A stretch of 64,000 nucleotides of DNA from Pantoea wallisii (GCF_002095485.1 NZ_MLFS01000003.1:83877-147876), one strand, 5' to 3'; counted from the stretch's first letter, positions 9,782-19,725 are shown. Program-made: numbers and translations. The notes: a model not told the origin generated them from the letters alone.

Positions 9782-10567
9782 TTAGCGACTTTTTCTCACT
9801 TTCATTAATGAGAAATAGATGTCCGGTTGTTTCAGCATCAGTTTCTCCATCACGCCTTTTGCCGGAAAATCGTCGGCAAAGTAAGAGAGCGCGTATCGCA
9901 CATTATCAGAGAATTGGCTCTCGTGATTTAACTCCTGCTGAACTAATTGCATTAATCCGTTGCGTAAATAACTTTGACGATAGCGGTTTCGCTCCGGAAT
10001 AAAATGTGACAGGCGTGTGACTTTCTCATATTCCGACATAAATTGCTGATAGGCGAGCGCCGGATTTTCTGTTGTTACCTCGCTCTCCTCTGCCGCATTG
10101 ATCAGCCAGACGGACTGACTGTTTAACAGGCCCGCCAGCATCACATCCTGCAGGGTCTCCAGCGGCGCAGCGGTCTTCGCCAGCCCGGCGCGCAGGATCA
10201 CCGCGAAGTTATTTTGGCGCCAGGCGCGCTGCGTTTGCAGCTGTTGAAACAGCTGAACAGAGGCGTGCAGACCGCTGGTGAGCGAGCGCGGCGCAAGGGA
10301 GATCAGAAAACAGTTGAGCTCCGGGCGCTGGTCGCTCAGGCCGGCGATCTCTTCCAGTACCGCGGCGGAAGGCGTCCAGGGATCGGCAGCAAACAGCAGA
10401 AAATCATCCTCGCTGTATATACCTTGCGGATAATCCGGCAGCGCAGAGGCAGAGACATCTCCTGCAGCCGGGCTCTGCAGCCTGTAGCAGGCCAGGGCGG
10501 CGAGTGGCGGCTGCGGCGCAGCCATTGGTGGCTCAGCGAAACGCTGAGCAGGGGCGGAACTTCCCAT
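9782..10567 (-). CDS. uncharacterised protein upstream of flippase/glycosyltransferase
   Basis: 261 aa from the ATG at 10567. That start is preferred because AGGGAG ends six bases upstream; the ATG two codons earlier abuts the Shine-Dalgarno directly and the open frame runs further back without support. I do not recognise the family. The protein has an Ala/Pro/Gln-rich start, then a mixed alpha/beta-looking body with acidic YSEDDFLLF, and a basic, aromatic C-terminal third ending in LMKVRKSR. No signal peptide, membrane segment or enzyme motif is visible. Being first of three co-directional genes suggests a role with the glycan module, but that is only context. Confidence 0.7.
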   Translation of the reverse strand: MGSSAPAQRFAEPPMAAPQPPLAALACYRLQSPAAGDVSASALPDYPQGIYSEDDFLLFAADPWTPSAAVLEEIAGLSDQRPELNCFLISLAPRSLTSGLHASVQLFQQLQTQRAWRQNNFAVILRAGLAKTAAPLETLQDVMLAGLLNSQSVWLINAAEESEVTTENPALAYQQFMSEYEKVTRLSHFIPERNRYRQSYLRNGLMQLVQQELNHESQFSDNVRYALSYFADDFPAKGVMEKLMLKQPDIYFSLMKVRKSR

Positions 10568-11322
10568 ATTCATCTCCCTAAGAATAAAACTGGATAACGG
10601 CCAGGGCACACACGCGGCAAAACGCAGCGTAAATAAACGCAAAGATAATCGCTGTTAGTTTCTGTCGTCATTAAACTCGAGGGATTATAAACAGTCGTTA
10701 AACGCTTATTCTACTTTCTATTCGTCAGGCAGCCTTATTATCAGACGCTGAATGTTTAATTTCTCTTTAGCAACTGTTATCCGCCGCAGATAAAACCGGC
10801 AACAGCTGTTACAGCATTAATAACAACGCATGCACTTCTTAATAATTATCCGGATTTTGATACACTTATTCATCAGTGCCAGGCCATTTAAAATAAGAGA
10901 AACACGTTTCTCCTCTGGCATTAATCCGATTCCCTGTCGCAGGAATTAAAATGAATCACCGCATAATTCCCTGGTTATCTGCGGGAATTTAATTTAAAAC
11001 GCAGCGGTAAAGTGTAACTGACTCCGTCATGGCGCTTTTTTCCTCTCCAGTAATGTCACGCTTCAGGCTTTTTAATCATTAAAACGTAAAGCGTGACGCG
11101 GCGCCCTTATATGAAGCGGCCTGAACGGGTGCGGATTTAGGATAAACCTGAGGCGTCCCTTTTTTCTTCACTCTCTCCTCTTTACAGGCGCGCGGGTAAT
11201 CCCGCTCTGCGACTAATCATTGCCGGATAAATCATTTACGCCTCGCCGCCCGCTCTGTCAGGATTAAACGCATCAGTTCTCAATAATAGATAATCAATAA
11301 CTTTCAGTTATAAGGAGTGACG
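10568..11322. other. 755-bp intergenic region, dyad-rich, no convincing gene
   Basis: Spacer between the divergent orphan gene and ssuE. It is visibly richer in A/T than its neighbours and has no ORF with a good ribosome-binding site. On the minus strand a perfect TATAAT lies at 10689-10684, about 110 bases before the orphan start, but without a recognisable -35. Dyads: GAGAAAC-AC-GTTTCTC at 10897-10912, a larger hairpin at 11055-11097, and ATAACT-TTC-AGTTAT at 11297-11311 next to the ssuE ribosome-binding site. Some of these may bind CysB/Cbl-type sulfur regulators, which control ssu in E. coli; I cannot assign any one. Confidence 0.5.
11055..11097. repeat. 43-bp hairpin-forming dyad upstream of ssuE
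   Basis: Outer arms GTCACGCTT (11055-11063) and AAGCGTGAC (11089-11097) match perfectly. Nested inside them a second pair, TTTTAAT (11070-11076) and ATTAAAA (11078-11084), has a one-base loop. The two-level symmetry is unlikely to be accidental, but no gene boundary or T-tract makes it an obvious terminator. Confidence 0.45.
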
Positions 11323-11874
11323 ATGCGGGTTATTACGCTGGCGGGCAGTCCTCGCTTTCCTTCGCGCTCGGCGGCGCTGCTAAGCCTTTGCCAGCAGAGG
11401 CTGGAAGCGCGTGGCGTTGAGGTTGTGCCATGGAATATTCACAACTTTCAGCCGGAAGATCTGCTGTATGCGCGTTTTGACTCACCGGCGCTGACGGCGC
11501 TGAAAGCGGATCTCGCGCTGGCTGACGGCCTGATTGTCGCCACGCCCATTTATAAGGCGTCATTTTCTGGCGCGTTAAAAACGCTGCTTGATCTGCTGCC
11601 GGAACGCGCGCTGGCGCACAAAGTGGTGCTACCGCTGGCGAGTGGCGGCAGCGTGGCGCACATGCTGGCGGTGGATTATGCCCTGAAACCCGTCCTGAAC
11701 GCGCTGAAAGCACAGGAGGTGCTGCATGGCGTATTCGCCAGCGACACGCAGATCACCGATTACGACCGTCAGCCCGTGCTGGATGACCTGCTGAACCAGC
11801 GCATTGATGAAGCGCTTGACACCTTCTGGCAGGCGCTGCAGCGCCGTCATCAGCCCTATGCACAAGCGGTATAA
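11323..11874 (+). CDS. ssuE: NADPH-dependent FMN reductase SsuE
   Basis: 183 aa from ATG 11323, with AAGGAG at 11312-11317; an in-frame GTG at 11317 overlaps this Shine-Dalgarno and is rejected. Start MRVITLAGSPRFPSRS is the FMN-binding loop of the flavodoxin-like NADPH:FMN reductase family, and ATPIYKASFSGALKTLLDLLPE is the typical dimer/flavin region. SsuE supplies FMNH2 to the monooxygenase SsuD. First gene of ssuEADCB, in the same order as in E. coli, where the operon is switched on by sulfate starvation. Confidence 0.95.
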   Translation: MRVITLAGSPRFPSRSAALLSLCQQRLEARGVEVVPWNIHNFQPEDLLYARFDSPALTALKADLALADGLIVATPIYKASFSGALKTLLDLLPERALAHKVVLPLASGGSVAHMLAVDYALKPVLNALKAQEVLHGVFASDTQITDYDRQPVLDDLLNQRIDEALDTFWQALQRRHQPYAQAV

Positions 11875-11884
11875 AGGAGCCCCG

Positions 11885-12844
11885 ATGAAAAGGATAGTGA
11901 CCGCTTTACTGTTACCGGCGCTCAGCGCTCTGTTTGCGCTGAGCGGTGCCGTTCAGGCGAACGATACGCCAGCACAGCTGCGTATTGGCTACCAGAAAGG
12001 CTCCATCAGTATGGTGCTGGCCAAATCCCACCAGCTACTGGAGAAGCGCTTTCCGCATACGCAGATCAAATGGATTGAATTTCCGGCCGGCCCGCAAATG
12101 CTGGAGGCGCTAAACGTCAATAGCATTGATATAGGCAGTACCGGCGATATTCCGCCGCTGTTTGCCCAGGCGGCCGGTGCCGATCTGCTGTATATCGGTT
12201 CGGAACCGCCAAAGCCGAAATCTGAAGTGATTCTGGTGCCGAAAGAGAGCCCGATTCACAGCGTCGCCGATCTGAAAGGCCATAAAGTCGCGTTCCAGAA
12301 AGGGTCCAGCTCGCACAACTTACTGCTGCGCGCGCTGAAAGAGGCCGGACTCAGCTTTAGCGATATTCAGCCCGCCTACCTGACCCCTGCAGATGCGCGT
12401 GCCGCTTTCCAGCAGGGCGACGTTGATGCATGGGCGATCTGGGATCCCTACTACTCCGCCGCGCTGCTGCAAGGCAATGTACGCGTACTGAAAGATGGCA
12501 GCACGCTGAACCTGACCGGTTCGTTTTACTTAGCCACGCGCGCGTTTGCTGAAGCGCATGGCGATGTTGTCGCGCAGGTGCTGCGCACCTTTAGTGACGC
12601 CGATGCCCTGACGTTAAACCAGCGCGACCAGAGTATCGCGCTGCTGGCCCAGGCGATGGGCCTGCCGCAGCCGGTGATCGCCAGCTACCTTGATCATCGC
12701 CCGCCCACCACCATTACGCCGGTCAGCGCGCACACCGCGCAGGCTCAGCAGCAAACGGCCGATCTGTTCTATGCCAGCCATTTAATGCCGGTGAAAGTCA
12801 CTATTGCTGACCGCATATGGCATCCCCAATCAGCCCGTCCATAA
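11885..12844 (+). CDS. ssuA: aliphatic sulfonate ABC transporter, periplasmic binding protein SsuA
   Basis: 319 aa, the same length as in E. coli. A Sec signal peptide covers about residues 1-25 (basic MKR, hydrophobic core, cleavage after AVQA). The mature part is a type II periplasmic binding protein of the SsuA/TauA family, with the anion-binding region [27 protein letters not shown] and the characteristic WAIWDPY motif. It captures alkanesulfonates for SsuC/SsuB. GGAG lies upstream of ATG 11885, eleven bases after ssuE. Confidence 0.95.
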   Translation: MKRIVTALLLPALSALFALSGAVQANDTPAQLRIGYQKGSISMVLAKSHQLLEKRFPHTQIKWIEFPAGPQMLEALNVNSIDIGSTGDIPPLFAQAAGADLLYIGSEPPKPKSEVILVPKESPIHSVADLKGHKVAFQKGSSSHNLLLRALKEAGLSFSDIQPAYLTPADARAAFQQGDVDAWAIWDPYYSAALLQGNVRVLKDGSTLNLTGSFYLATRAFAEAHGDVVAQVLRTFSDADALTLNQRDQSIALLAQAMGLPQPVIASYLDHRPPTTITPVSAHTAQAQQQTADLFYASHLMPVKVTIADRIWHPQSARP

Positions 12845-12855
12845 GGAGTGACATC

Positions 12856-14001
12856 ATGAGCGTATCCGTATTCTGGTTTCTTCCGACCCATGGCGACGGC
12901 CACTACCTTGGCACCGCTGAAGGCGCCCGCCCGGTCGATCATGGCTACCTGCAACAGGTGGCGCAAGCCGCCGACCGGCTTGGCTTCGGTGGGGTACTGA
13001 TTCCCACGGGTCGGTCATGTGAAGATGCCTGGCTGGTTGCCGCCTCGCTGATCCCGGTGACGCAGCGCCTGCGTTTTCTGGTCGCGCTGCGCCCCGGCGT
13101 GATTTCGCCTACCCAGGCTGCCCGCCAGGCCGCGACGCTCGATCGCCTGTCCAACGGTCGTGCGCTGTTTAATCTGGTGACCGGCGGCGATCCGGAGGAG
13201 CTGGCCGGTGACGGCGTGTTCCTCGATCACCGTGAGCGCTATGCAGAATCGGCTGAATTTACCCGCGTCTGGCGCCGGGTTTCGGAAGGGGAAACCGTCG
13301 ATTATGACGGTAAGTACGTCAAAGTGCGCGGTGCACGTCTGATGTTTAAACCGGTCCAGCAGCCGCGTCCCCCGCTGTGGTTTGGCGGCTCATCAGATGC
13401 AGCGCAGGATCTGGCGGCTGAGCAGGTTGATGTCTATCTCACGTGGGGCGAACCGCCGGCGTTAGTGAAAGAGAAAATTGATCAGGTACGTGCCAAAGCG
13501 GCGGCGCAGGGTCGCACGGTGCGCTTTGGCATCCGCCTGCACGTAATTGTGCGGGAAACCAATGAAGAGGCCTGGCAAGCCGCCGATCGTCTGATTGCTC
13601 ACCTCGACGATGCCACTATCGCCAAAGCGCAGTCTGCCTTCGCCCGCACCGACTCCGTAGGCCAACAGCGTATGGCCGCCCTGCACGGCGGACGCCGTGA
13701 CAAGCTGGAGATCAGCCCCAATCTGTGGGCCGGTGTAGGGCTGGTGCGTGGCGGCGCAGGCACCGCACTGGTGGGCGATGGCGCCACGGTAGCGGCGCGT
13801 ATGCAGGAGTATCAGGATCTCGGTATTGAGACCTTTATTCTTTCCGGCTATCCGCATCTGGAGGAGGCGTATCGCGTGGGCGAGCTACTGTTCCCGCATC
13901 TCGATCTGGCGGTTCCTGATGTGCCGGCCCCGCGTGTGGTATCCGCGCACGGTGAAGCGGTGGCCAATGATTTCACCCCGCAAAAAGTGTCACAGAGTTA
14001 A
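12856..14001 (+). CDS. ssuD: FMNH2-dependent alkanesulfonate monooxygenase SsuD
   Basis: 381 aa from ATG 12856, identical in length to E. coli SsuD; AAGGAG lies at 12843-12848. A bacterial luciferase-like TIM barrel: [15 protein letters not shown] at the start, RSCEDAWL, the [16 protein letters not shown] segment and [13 protein letters not shown] near the C-terminus are diagnostic. It uses FMNH2 from SsuE and O2 to cleave C1-C14 alkanesulfonates to aldehyde and sulfite, which feeds cysteine synthesis. It sits between the transporter genes, as in E. coli. Confidence 0.96.
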   Translation: MSVSVFWFLPTHGDGHYLGTAEGARPVDHGYLQQVAQAADRLGFGGVLIPTGRSCEDAWLVAASLIPVTQRLRFLVALRPGVISPTQAARQAATLDRLSNGRALFNLVTGGDPEELAGDGVFLDHRERYAESAEFTRVWRRVSEGETVDYDGKYVKVRGARLMFKPVQQPRPPLWFGGSSDAAQDLAAEQVDVYLTWGEPPALVKEKIDQVRAKAAAQGRTVRFGIRLHVIVRETNEEAWQAADRLIAHLDDATIAKAQSAFARTDSVGQQRMAALHGGRRDKLEISPNLWAGVGLVRGGAGTALVGDGATVAARMQEYQDLGIETFILSGYPHLEEAYRVGELLFPHLDLAVPDVPAPRVVSAHGEAVANDFTPQKVSQS

Positions 14002-14011
14002 GGAGCCGCAG

Positions 14012-14802
14012 ATGGCCAAAGCAACAAAACAGCTGTCGCATGCCCTGCTGCCGTGGGCGCTGCCGGTACTGCTGGTCGCGGTGTGGCAGATTGCTTCACA
14101 GAGTGGCTGGTTATCAACGCGTATTCTGCCGTCGCCGGAGAATATTGTTATTACCTTCTGGAAACTGGCAGCCAGCGGCGAGCTTTGGCAGCATCTGGCG
14201 ATCAGCAGCTGGCGAGCGGCAATAGGCTTTGCGATTGGGGGCTCTCTCGGATTGATTCTTGGGTTGATCACCGGCACCTCGCGTACCGGTGAGCGACTGC
14301 TGGACACTTCGCTGCAGATGCTGCGCAACGTGCCGCATCTGGCCCTGATCCCGCTGGTTATTTTATGGTTTGGCATTGATGAGTCCGCCAAAATCTTCCT
14401 GGTTGCGCTGGGTACCTGTTCCCGATCTACCTCAACACTTATCACGGCATCCGTAATATTGATCGCGGCCTGGTGGAGATGGCACGCAGCTATGGCTTGT
14501 CTGGCTGGAGCCTGTTTATTCAGGTGATCTTACCGGGCGCGCTGCCGTCAATCATGGTGGGTGTGCGTTTCGCGCTTGGCCTGATGTGGCTGACGTTGAT
14601 CGTGGCCGAGACCATCTCCGCTAACGCCGGTATTGGCTATCTGGCGATGAACGCGCGCGAATTCCTGCAAACCGATGTGGTGGTGGTCGCCATCATTCTT
14701 TACGCCCTGCTGGGTAAACTGGCCGATGTGGCCGCGCAGCTGCTGGAACGCCTCTGGTTGCGCTGGCATCCGGCTTACCAACTGAAGGAGGAGAACGCAT
14801 GA
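14012..14802 (+). pseudogene. ssuC: alkanesulfonate ABC permease SsuC, frameshifted
   Basis: The ATG at 14012 opens a frame that encodes the first ~135 residues of SsuC (through VPHLALIPLVILWFGIDESA and KIFLVALGT). A frameshift at 14414-14417 then throws it into an unrelated tail ending at 14527. The rest (LFPIYLNTYHGIRNIDRGLVE, then EMARSYGLSG to KEENA) continues perfectly in another frame to the stop at 14802. The sequence GGTACCTGTTCCC is explained by loss of one C from an ACCCTG. With the base restored the product is a ~263-residue, six-segment permease with the EAA-type cytoplasmic loop. The stop overlaps the ssuB start (ATGA). Either a sequencing indel or a recent mutation. Confidence 0.9.
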
Positions 14803-15590
14803 GCAACGCAACGTTAAGCCCGGCGCGTCTGAACAGCGGCACCCCGGTGGGCGTCAATGGCGTAACCAAGCAGTATGGTGACCGCACCATTTTGCGCCAT
14901 ATTGACCTGCATATTCCGGCCGGGCAGTTTGTTGCCGTGGTGGGCCGTAGCGGCTGCGGTAAAAGTACGCTGCTGCGTCTGCTGGCCGGGCTGGAGTCCA
15001 CCACGCACGGCGAGCTGCTGGCGGGCAATGCGCCGCTGGCACACGCACGCGAAGAAACGCGTCTGATGTTTCAGGATGCGCGCCTGCTGCCGTGGAAAAA
15101 GGTGATTGATAATGTCGGCCTTGGCCTGAAAGGCCGCGCATGGCGCAGCGCAGCGCTGGCGGCACTGGAGGCCGTTGGCCTGGCAGAGCGGGCGAACGAG
15201 TGGCCTGCGGCGCTGTCCGGCGGGCAGAAGCAGCGGGTTGCGCTGGCGCGCGCGCTGATTCATCGACCAGGCTTATTGCTGCTGGATGAGCCGCTCGGGG
15301 CGCTGGATGCGCTGACGCGCATTGAGATGCAGGGGCTGATTGAGTCGCTGTGGCAGCAGCACCATTTCACCGTACTGCTGGTGACGCATGATGTCAGTGA
15401 AGCGGTGGCCATGGCCGATCGCGTCCTGCTGATTGAAGAGGGGCAGATTGGGCTGGATTTAACGGTGGATTTACCGCGTCCGCGGCGCAAAGGCTCTGCG
15501 CGGCTGGCTGAACTGGAAGCAGAAGTGCTGGATCGCGTAATGAAGCGTGGCCAGTCTGATCGGCCACTGAAGTTTGCGCAGCAGCGTTGA
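14799..15590 (+). CDS. ssuB: alkanesulfonate ABC transporter ATPase SsuB
   Basis: 263 aa. A single ABC cassette: Walker A GRSGCGKS at 49-56, Q-loop in [11 protein letters not shown], signature LSGGQKQR, Walker [13 protein letters not shown], and the H-loop in [11 protein letters not shown]. The [18 protein letters not shown] stretch is typical of the nitrate/sulfonate/taurine importer ATPases. Energises sulfonate uptake with SsuA and SsuC. Its ATG overlaps the ssuC stop by four bases. Last gene of the operon. Confidence 0.95.
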   Translation: MSNATLSPARLNSGTPVGVNGVTKQYGDRTILRHIDLHIPAGQFVAVVGRSGCGKSTLLRLLAGLESTTHGELLAGNAPLAHAREETRLMFQDARLLPWKKVIDNVGLGLKGRAWRSAALAALEAVGLAERANEWPAALSGGQKQRVALARALIHRPGLLLLDEPLGALDALTRIEMQGLIESLWQQHHFTVLLVTHDVSEAVAMADRVLLIEEGQIGLDLTVDLPRPRRKGSARLAELEAEVLDRVMKRGQSDRPLKFAQQR

Positions 15591-15610
15591 GCAAAAATGC
15601 GCGATAAATC

Positions 15611-15638
15611 GCGCCGCTACGGATGTTTGTAGCGGCGC
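15611..15638. terminator. strong hairpin between convergent ssuB and pepN
   Basis: Perfect 10-bp arms GCGCCGCTAC (15611-15620) and GTAGCGGCGC (15629-15638) around an 8-base loop, midway between the convergent ssuB and pepN stops. The nearest T-run on the plus strand (15655-15660) is 16 bases away, so this may be a Rho-assisted stop or mRNA end-stabiliser and not a classic intrinsic terminator. Confidence 0.55.
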
Positions 15639-15658
15639 CATTCATTACGCTCTGTTTT

Positions 15659-18274
15659 TTATGCGTTCAGCGCTTTGGTGATCTTCTCATACAGATCGCC
15701 CGAGAGCTTATCCAGCCCTTGCAGCGCCTCCAGCGCCTGGCGCATCAACGCCTGACGTTCAGCATCGTAACGCTTCAGACGAATTAACGGCTCGATCATT
15801 CGCGCTGCCACCTGCGGATTGCGGGTATTCAGATCGGTCAGCATCTCCACGAGGAACTGATAACCGCTGCCATCTTTGGCGTGGAACGCCGCCGGATTGC
15901 CCGCCGCAAACGCACCAATCAGTGAACGGATACGGTTTGGGTTGCTCATGGTAAAGGAGCGATGGGTCAGCAGTTTACGTACGTTGCTCAGCACATCCGG
16001 CGCCGGGCTGGTGGCCTGTAGCGCAAACCATTTGTCCATCACCAGTCCATCCTGGTGCCAGCGATCGTCGTACGCCGCCAGCAGCGCTTCCCGGCACGGC
16101 AGCTGCGCCGCTACCGCTGCCGAGAGCGCCGCCAGCGCATCGGTCATGTTGTTGGCGGCGTGATACTGCGCCTGCACCAGCTTATCGGCCTGCGCCACAT
16201 CGCCAAATGCCAGATAACTCAGACAGACGTTTTTCAGTGCGCGCTTACCGATTTCAGCATGCTCAACCTTGTACTCATCACGCTGGTTCGCCAGCCAGAG
16301 CGCATAGAACTCATCGCTGAGCTCCTTCGCCAGCGTACGCACCAGCGCATCACGCACCGCTGCAATCGCCTGGGGATCGATGATCTCAAACAGCTCGGCG
16401 ATCTCATTTTCAGAGGGCAGCGTCAGGATCAGCGCCATCAGCGCCGGATCGCCCTGCTCATCCAGCAGAATCGCCCGGAACGCATCGGCCACATGTAACG
16501 GCAGCGATAACGGCTGCCCCTGCTGATGGCGCGCCACATTCAGACGAATGTAGGTTGCCAGCAGACTCTGGGCGGCATCCCAGCGCGAGAATTCATTACG
16601 GGCATGGCGCATCAGGAAGGTGAGCTGCGCATCGCTCCATTTGTAATCCAGCTTCACGGGCGCAGAAAACTCACGCAGCAGTGACGGCACGGGCTGGAAA
16701 TAGACGTTATCGAAGATAAAGGTCTGGAACTCCTCCGTTACGTTGAGCACGTGGTGCACCGGGTGACCATTATGCTGTAGCGGAATGACCTTGCCTTCAT
16801 TGTCATACAGCTCAATATCCAGCGGAATATGCAGCGGCAGCTTCTCTCGCTGTCCGGTGGTCGGCGGCGTGTGCTGGGTAACGTGCAGCGTGTACTGCTC
16901 CAGCTCCGGGTTGTAATCGTCACGCACCGACAGCACTGGTGTACCGGCCTGGCTGTACCAGCGGCGGAACTGCGACAGATCAACATTGGAGGCATCTTCC
17001 ATCGCCTGCACGAAGTCGTCGCAGGTGGCCGCGCTGCCGTCGTGGCGTTCAAAGTAGAGCTGCATACCTTTCTGGAAATTCTCTTCGCCCAGCAGCGTGT
17101 GCAGCATGCGAATCACTTCAGATCCCTTCTCATACACCGTCAGGGTGTAGAAGTTGTTCATCTCGATCACCTGATCGGGACGAATCGGATGCGCCATTGG
17201 GCTGGCGTCTTCGGCAAACTGCGCGCCACGCATCACGCGCACATTATCAATGCGGTTTACCGCACGCGAACCGAGATCGGAGCTGAACTCCTGATCGCGG
17301 AATACCGTCAGCCCCTCTTTCAGGCTGAGCTGGAACCAGTCACGGCAAGTCACACGGTTGCCGGTCCAGTTGTGGAAATATTCGTGGCCGATCACCGCTT
17401 CAATGCCGAGATAATCTTTGTCGGTTGCAGTTTCCGCTTTTGCCAGCACATATTTGGAGTTAAAGACGTTCAGGCCTTTGTTCTCCATGGCGCCCATGTT
17501 GAAGAAGTCCACGGCAACGATCATGAAGATGTCGAGATCGTACTCCAGGCCAAACCGCTCCTCATCCCACTTCATACTGGCTTTCAGTGACGTCATGGCC
17601 CAGTCGGCGCGATCCAGATTGCCGCGATCGACAAAGATCTCCAGCGCCACATCACGGCCGGAGCGGGTGGTAAAGCTATCGCGCAGCACGTCAAAATCAC
17701 CCGCCACCAGCGCAAACAGGTAGCACGGTTTCGGGAAGGGATCCTGCCATTTCACCCAGTGACGGCCATCCTCGTGGCGGCCACTCTCCAGCTTGTTGCC
17801 GTTAGAGAGCAGGAACGGGTACTTCGCCGCATCGGCGAAAATTGTGGTGGTGAAGCGCGCCAGAACATCCGGACGATCAAGGTACCAGGTAATGTGGCGG
17901 AAACCTTCGGCTTCACACTGGGTGCACAGTGCATCACCCGATTTATACAGCCCTTCCAGCGCAGTATTCTTATCCGGCTGAATCGCGTTAACGATGGTCA
18001 GCGTAAAGTTATCCGGCAGTTGGCTAATCACCAGCGCGCCCGGCTCCTCACGGTAGTGCGGCCACGGGCTGCCATCCACCGCCAGCGAGATCAGCGTAAG
18101 ATCTTCCCCGTCCAGACGCAGTTCAGCATCCGCCGCGCCCAGGCGCTTAACCTGGCTGACGGCGGTCACGCGCGTGTTCGCCGCGTCCAGATCAAAAGTC
18201 AGGTCAATATCAGTAATGGTGAAGTCCGGCGCACGGTAGTCGTGGCGATATTTAATTTGCGGCTGTTGCGTCAT
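15659..18274 (-). CDS. pepN: aminopeptidase N
   Basis: 871 aa (870 in E. coli). M1-family zinc aminopeptidase, cytoplasmic, removing N-terminal residues from peptides in general protein turnover. The exopeptidase motif GAMEN is at 261-265 and the zinc site HEYFH at 297-301 with the third ligand Glu320 (HEXXH-X18-E). All four M1 domains are present by length. It converges on ssuB and is divergent from pncB. Confidence 0.97.
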   Translation of the reverse strand: MTQQPQIKYRHDYRAPDFTITDIDLTFDLDAANTRVTAVSQVKRLGAADAELRLDGEDLTLISLAVDGSPWPHYREEPGALVISQLPDNFTLTIVNAIQPDKNTALEGLYKSGDALCTQCEAEGFRHITWYLDRPDVLARFTTTIFADAAKYPFLLSNGNKLESGRHEDGRHWVKWQDPFPKPCYLFALVAGDFDVLRDSFTTRSGRDVALEIFVDRGNLDRADWAMTSLKASMKWDEERFGLEYDLDIFMIVAVDFFNMGAMENKGLNVFNSKYVLAKAETATDKDYLGIEAVIGHEYFHNWTGNRVTCRDWFQLSLKEGLTVFRDQEFSSDLGSRAVNRIDNVRVMRGAQFAEDASPMAHPIRPDQVIEMNNFYTLTVYEKGSEVIRMLHTLLGEENFQKGMQLYFERHDGSAATCDDFVQAMEDASNVDLSQFRRWYSQAGTPVLSVRDDYNPELEQYTLHVTQHTPPTTGQREKLPLHIPLDIELYDNEGKVIPLQHNGHPVHHVLNVTEEFQTFIFDNVYFQPVPSLLREFSAPVKLDYKWSDAQLTFLMRHARNEFSRWDAAQSLLATYIRLNVARHQQGQPLSLPLHVADAFRAILLDEQGDPALMALILTLPSENEIAELFEIIDPQAIAAVRDALVRTLAKELSDEFYALWLANQRDEYKVEHAEIGKRALKNVCLSYLAFGDVAQADKLVQAQYHAANNMTDALAALSAAVAAQLPCREALLAAYDDRWHQDGLVMDKWFALQATSPAPDVLSNVRKLLTHRSFTMSNPNRIRSLIGAFAAGNPAAFHAKDGSGYQFLVEMLTDLNTRNPQVAARMIEPLIRLKRYDAERQALMRQALEALQGLDKLSGDLYEKITKALNA

Positions 18275-18339
18275 AAATCCTTCTCGCAGGGTTAACAGGT
18301 TGAACCCTCAAAGTCTAAGCGGGTTGCGCTTTGGTTGCC

Positions 18340-18453
18340 ACGCACAATGCGTGCGTTGCGCCTGAAGTCTACAATTTATTAACAATGGCACAAATGACCC
18401 TCGACCCGCTACCCGCAATTATGGTGTGATCGCGGTCATTACTGTTTTATACT
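18340..18453. promoter_or_regulatory. divergent pepN/pncB control region
   Basis: The 245-bp gap holds outward-facing signals. For pncB, TATACT at 18448-18453 is a good -10 about 65 bases before the start codon. For pepN, the minus strand has TTGTGC and TAGACT 16 bases apart near 18370-18397. A short dyad ACGCAC/GTGCGT (18340-18345, 18351-18356) lies between the pepN start and its promoter. Assignments are by eye. Confidence 0.35.
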
Positions 18454-18519
18454 CCTGCGTCTTTATGACTTTGTTGAACACCGGGCTCTGCTCCGCGGAA
18501 GAGGATGCTGAAACGCACC

Positions 18520-19725
18520 ATGACTGGACACGCTTCCCCGATTTTGACCACGCTGCTTGATACCGATGCGTACAAGCTTCACATGCAGCAGGCCGTTTAT
18601 CATCGTTATTACGATGTCCCGGTTACGGCAGAGTTTCGCTGCCGCAGCGATGAGCTGCTCGGCCAGTATGCCGACGAAATTCGTGCACAGATCGCGATGC
18701 TGCGCGACCTCACCCTGAGCGATGACGAATACACCTATCTCAGCGGCTTACCCTTTTTCCAGGCCGATTACCTTAGCTGGCTGCGGCAGTTCCGCTATGA
18801 CCCTTCACAGGTTGACGTACGCAACGAGCAGGGGCATCTGCGCATTCAGATCGCGGGCCCATGGCGTGAAGTGATCTTATGGGAGGTACCGCTGCTGGCG
18901 CTGATCAGTGAAGTGGTGCATCGCCACCGTACGCCTGAACTGGGTGTTGAACAGGCCGTTGCCCATCTGCAGCACAAGCTGGTGAACTTCCGTGAACAGG
19001 TGGGCGATCTGGATATGTCGCGCTTCCAGCTCATGGATTTTGGTACCCGCCGCCGATACTCTCAGGCGGTACAGGAGGGGATCGTCAGTACGCTGAAAAG
19101 CGCGTTCCCCTGGCTGGTGGGTAGCAGCAACTACGATCTGGCTCGCCGTTTACAGCTTAATCCGGTGGGCACGCAGGCGCATGAGTGGTTCCAGGCGCAC
19201 CAGCAGATCAGCCCGGTGCTGGCGAACAGCCAGCGCGCAGCGCTACAATCCTGGCTGGACGAGTATAACGGCCAGCTTGGTATCGCCCTGACCGACTGCA
19301 TCACCATGGATGCGTTTCTGCGCGATTTCGGTCCGGGCTTCGCGCACCGTTATCAGGGGCTGCGCCATGATTCGGGCGATCCGGTTGAGTGGGGTGAAAA
19401 AGCCATTGCGCACTATCAGCGTCTCGACATCGATCCGAACAGTAAAACGCTGGTCTTCTCCGATAATCTCAACCTGGATAAAGCGCTGGCGCTGTACCGC
19501 CACTTCGGTCAGCGTGCCAATGTGGTGTTCGGTATCGGTACCCGCCTGACGTGTGATATTCCCGGCGTAACGCCGCTCAATATCGTGATCAAACTGGTGA
19601 CCTGCAACGGTAAACCGGTGGCAAAACTCTCCGATAGCCCCGGCAAAACCATCTGCCAGGATAAAGCCTTTGTACGCGCCCTGCGCAAAGCCTTCGATCT
19701 GCCGCTGGTCAAACGCGCCAGCTGA
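18520..19725 (+). CDS. pncB: nicotinate phosphoribosyltransferase
   Basis: 401 aa from ATG 18520, which matches the E. coli start ([15 protein letters not shown] follows at the same distance). An in-frame ATG at 18505 would add five residues, and the AGAGG before it is too close for normal use, so the start is not fully settled. The enzyme converts nicotinate, PRPP and ATP to nicotinate mononucleotide in NAD salvage. [12 protein letters not shown] contains the family's conserved His-replacement region, and [11 protein letters not shown] plus the GIGT phosphate loop are present. Full length, single gene. Confidence 0.94.
   Translation: MTGHASPILTTLLDTDAYKLHMQQAVYHRYYDVPVTAEFRCRSDELLGQYADEIRAQIAMLRDLTLSDDEYTYLSGLPFFQADYLSWLRQFRYDPSQVDVRNEQGHLRIQIAGPWREVILWEVPLLALISEVVHRHRTPELGVEQAVAHLQHKLVNFREQVGDLDMSRFQLMDFGTRRRYSQAVQEGIVSTLKSAFPWLVGSSNYDLARRLQLNPVGTQAHEWFQAHQQISPVLANSQRAALQSWLDEYNGQLGIALTDCITMDAFLRDFGPGFAHRYQGLRHDSGDPVEWGEKAIAHYQRLDIDPNSKTLVFSDNLNLDKALALYRHFGQRANVVFGIGTRLTCDIPGVTPLNIVIKLVTCNGKPVAKLSDSPGKTICQDKAFVRALRKAFDLPLVKRAS

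Noticed and set aside
16829..17590. 253-codon open frame antisense to pepN
   Set aside because: Mirror of the pepN catalytic region, with His/Arg/Gln-rich composition typical of a shadow frame; no start signal.
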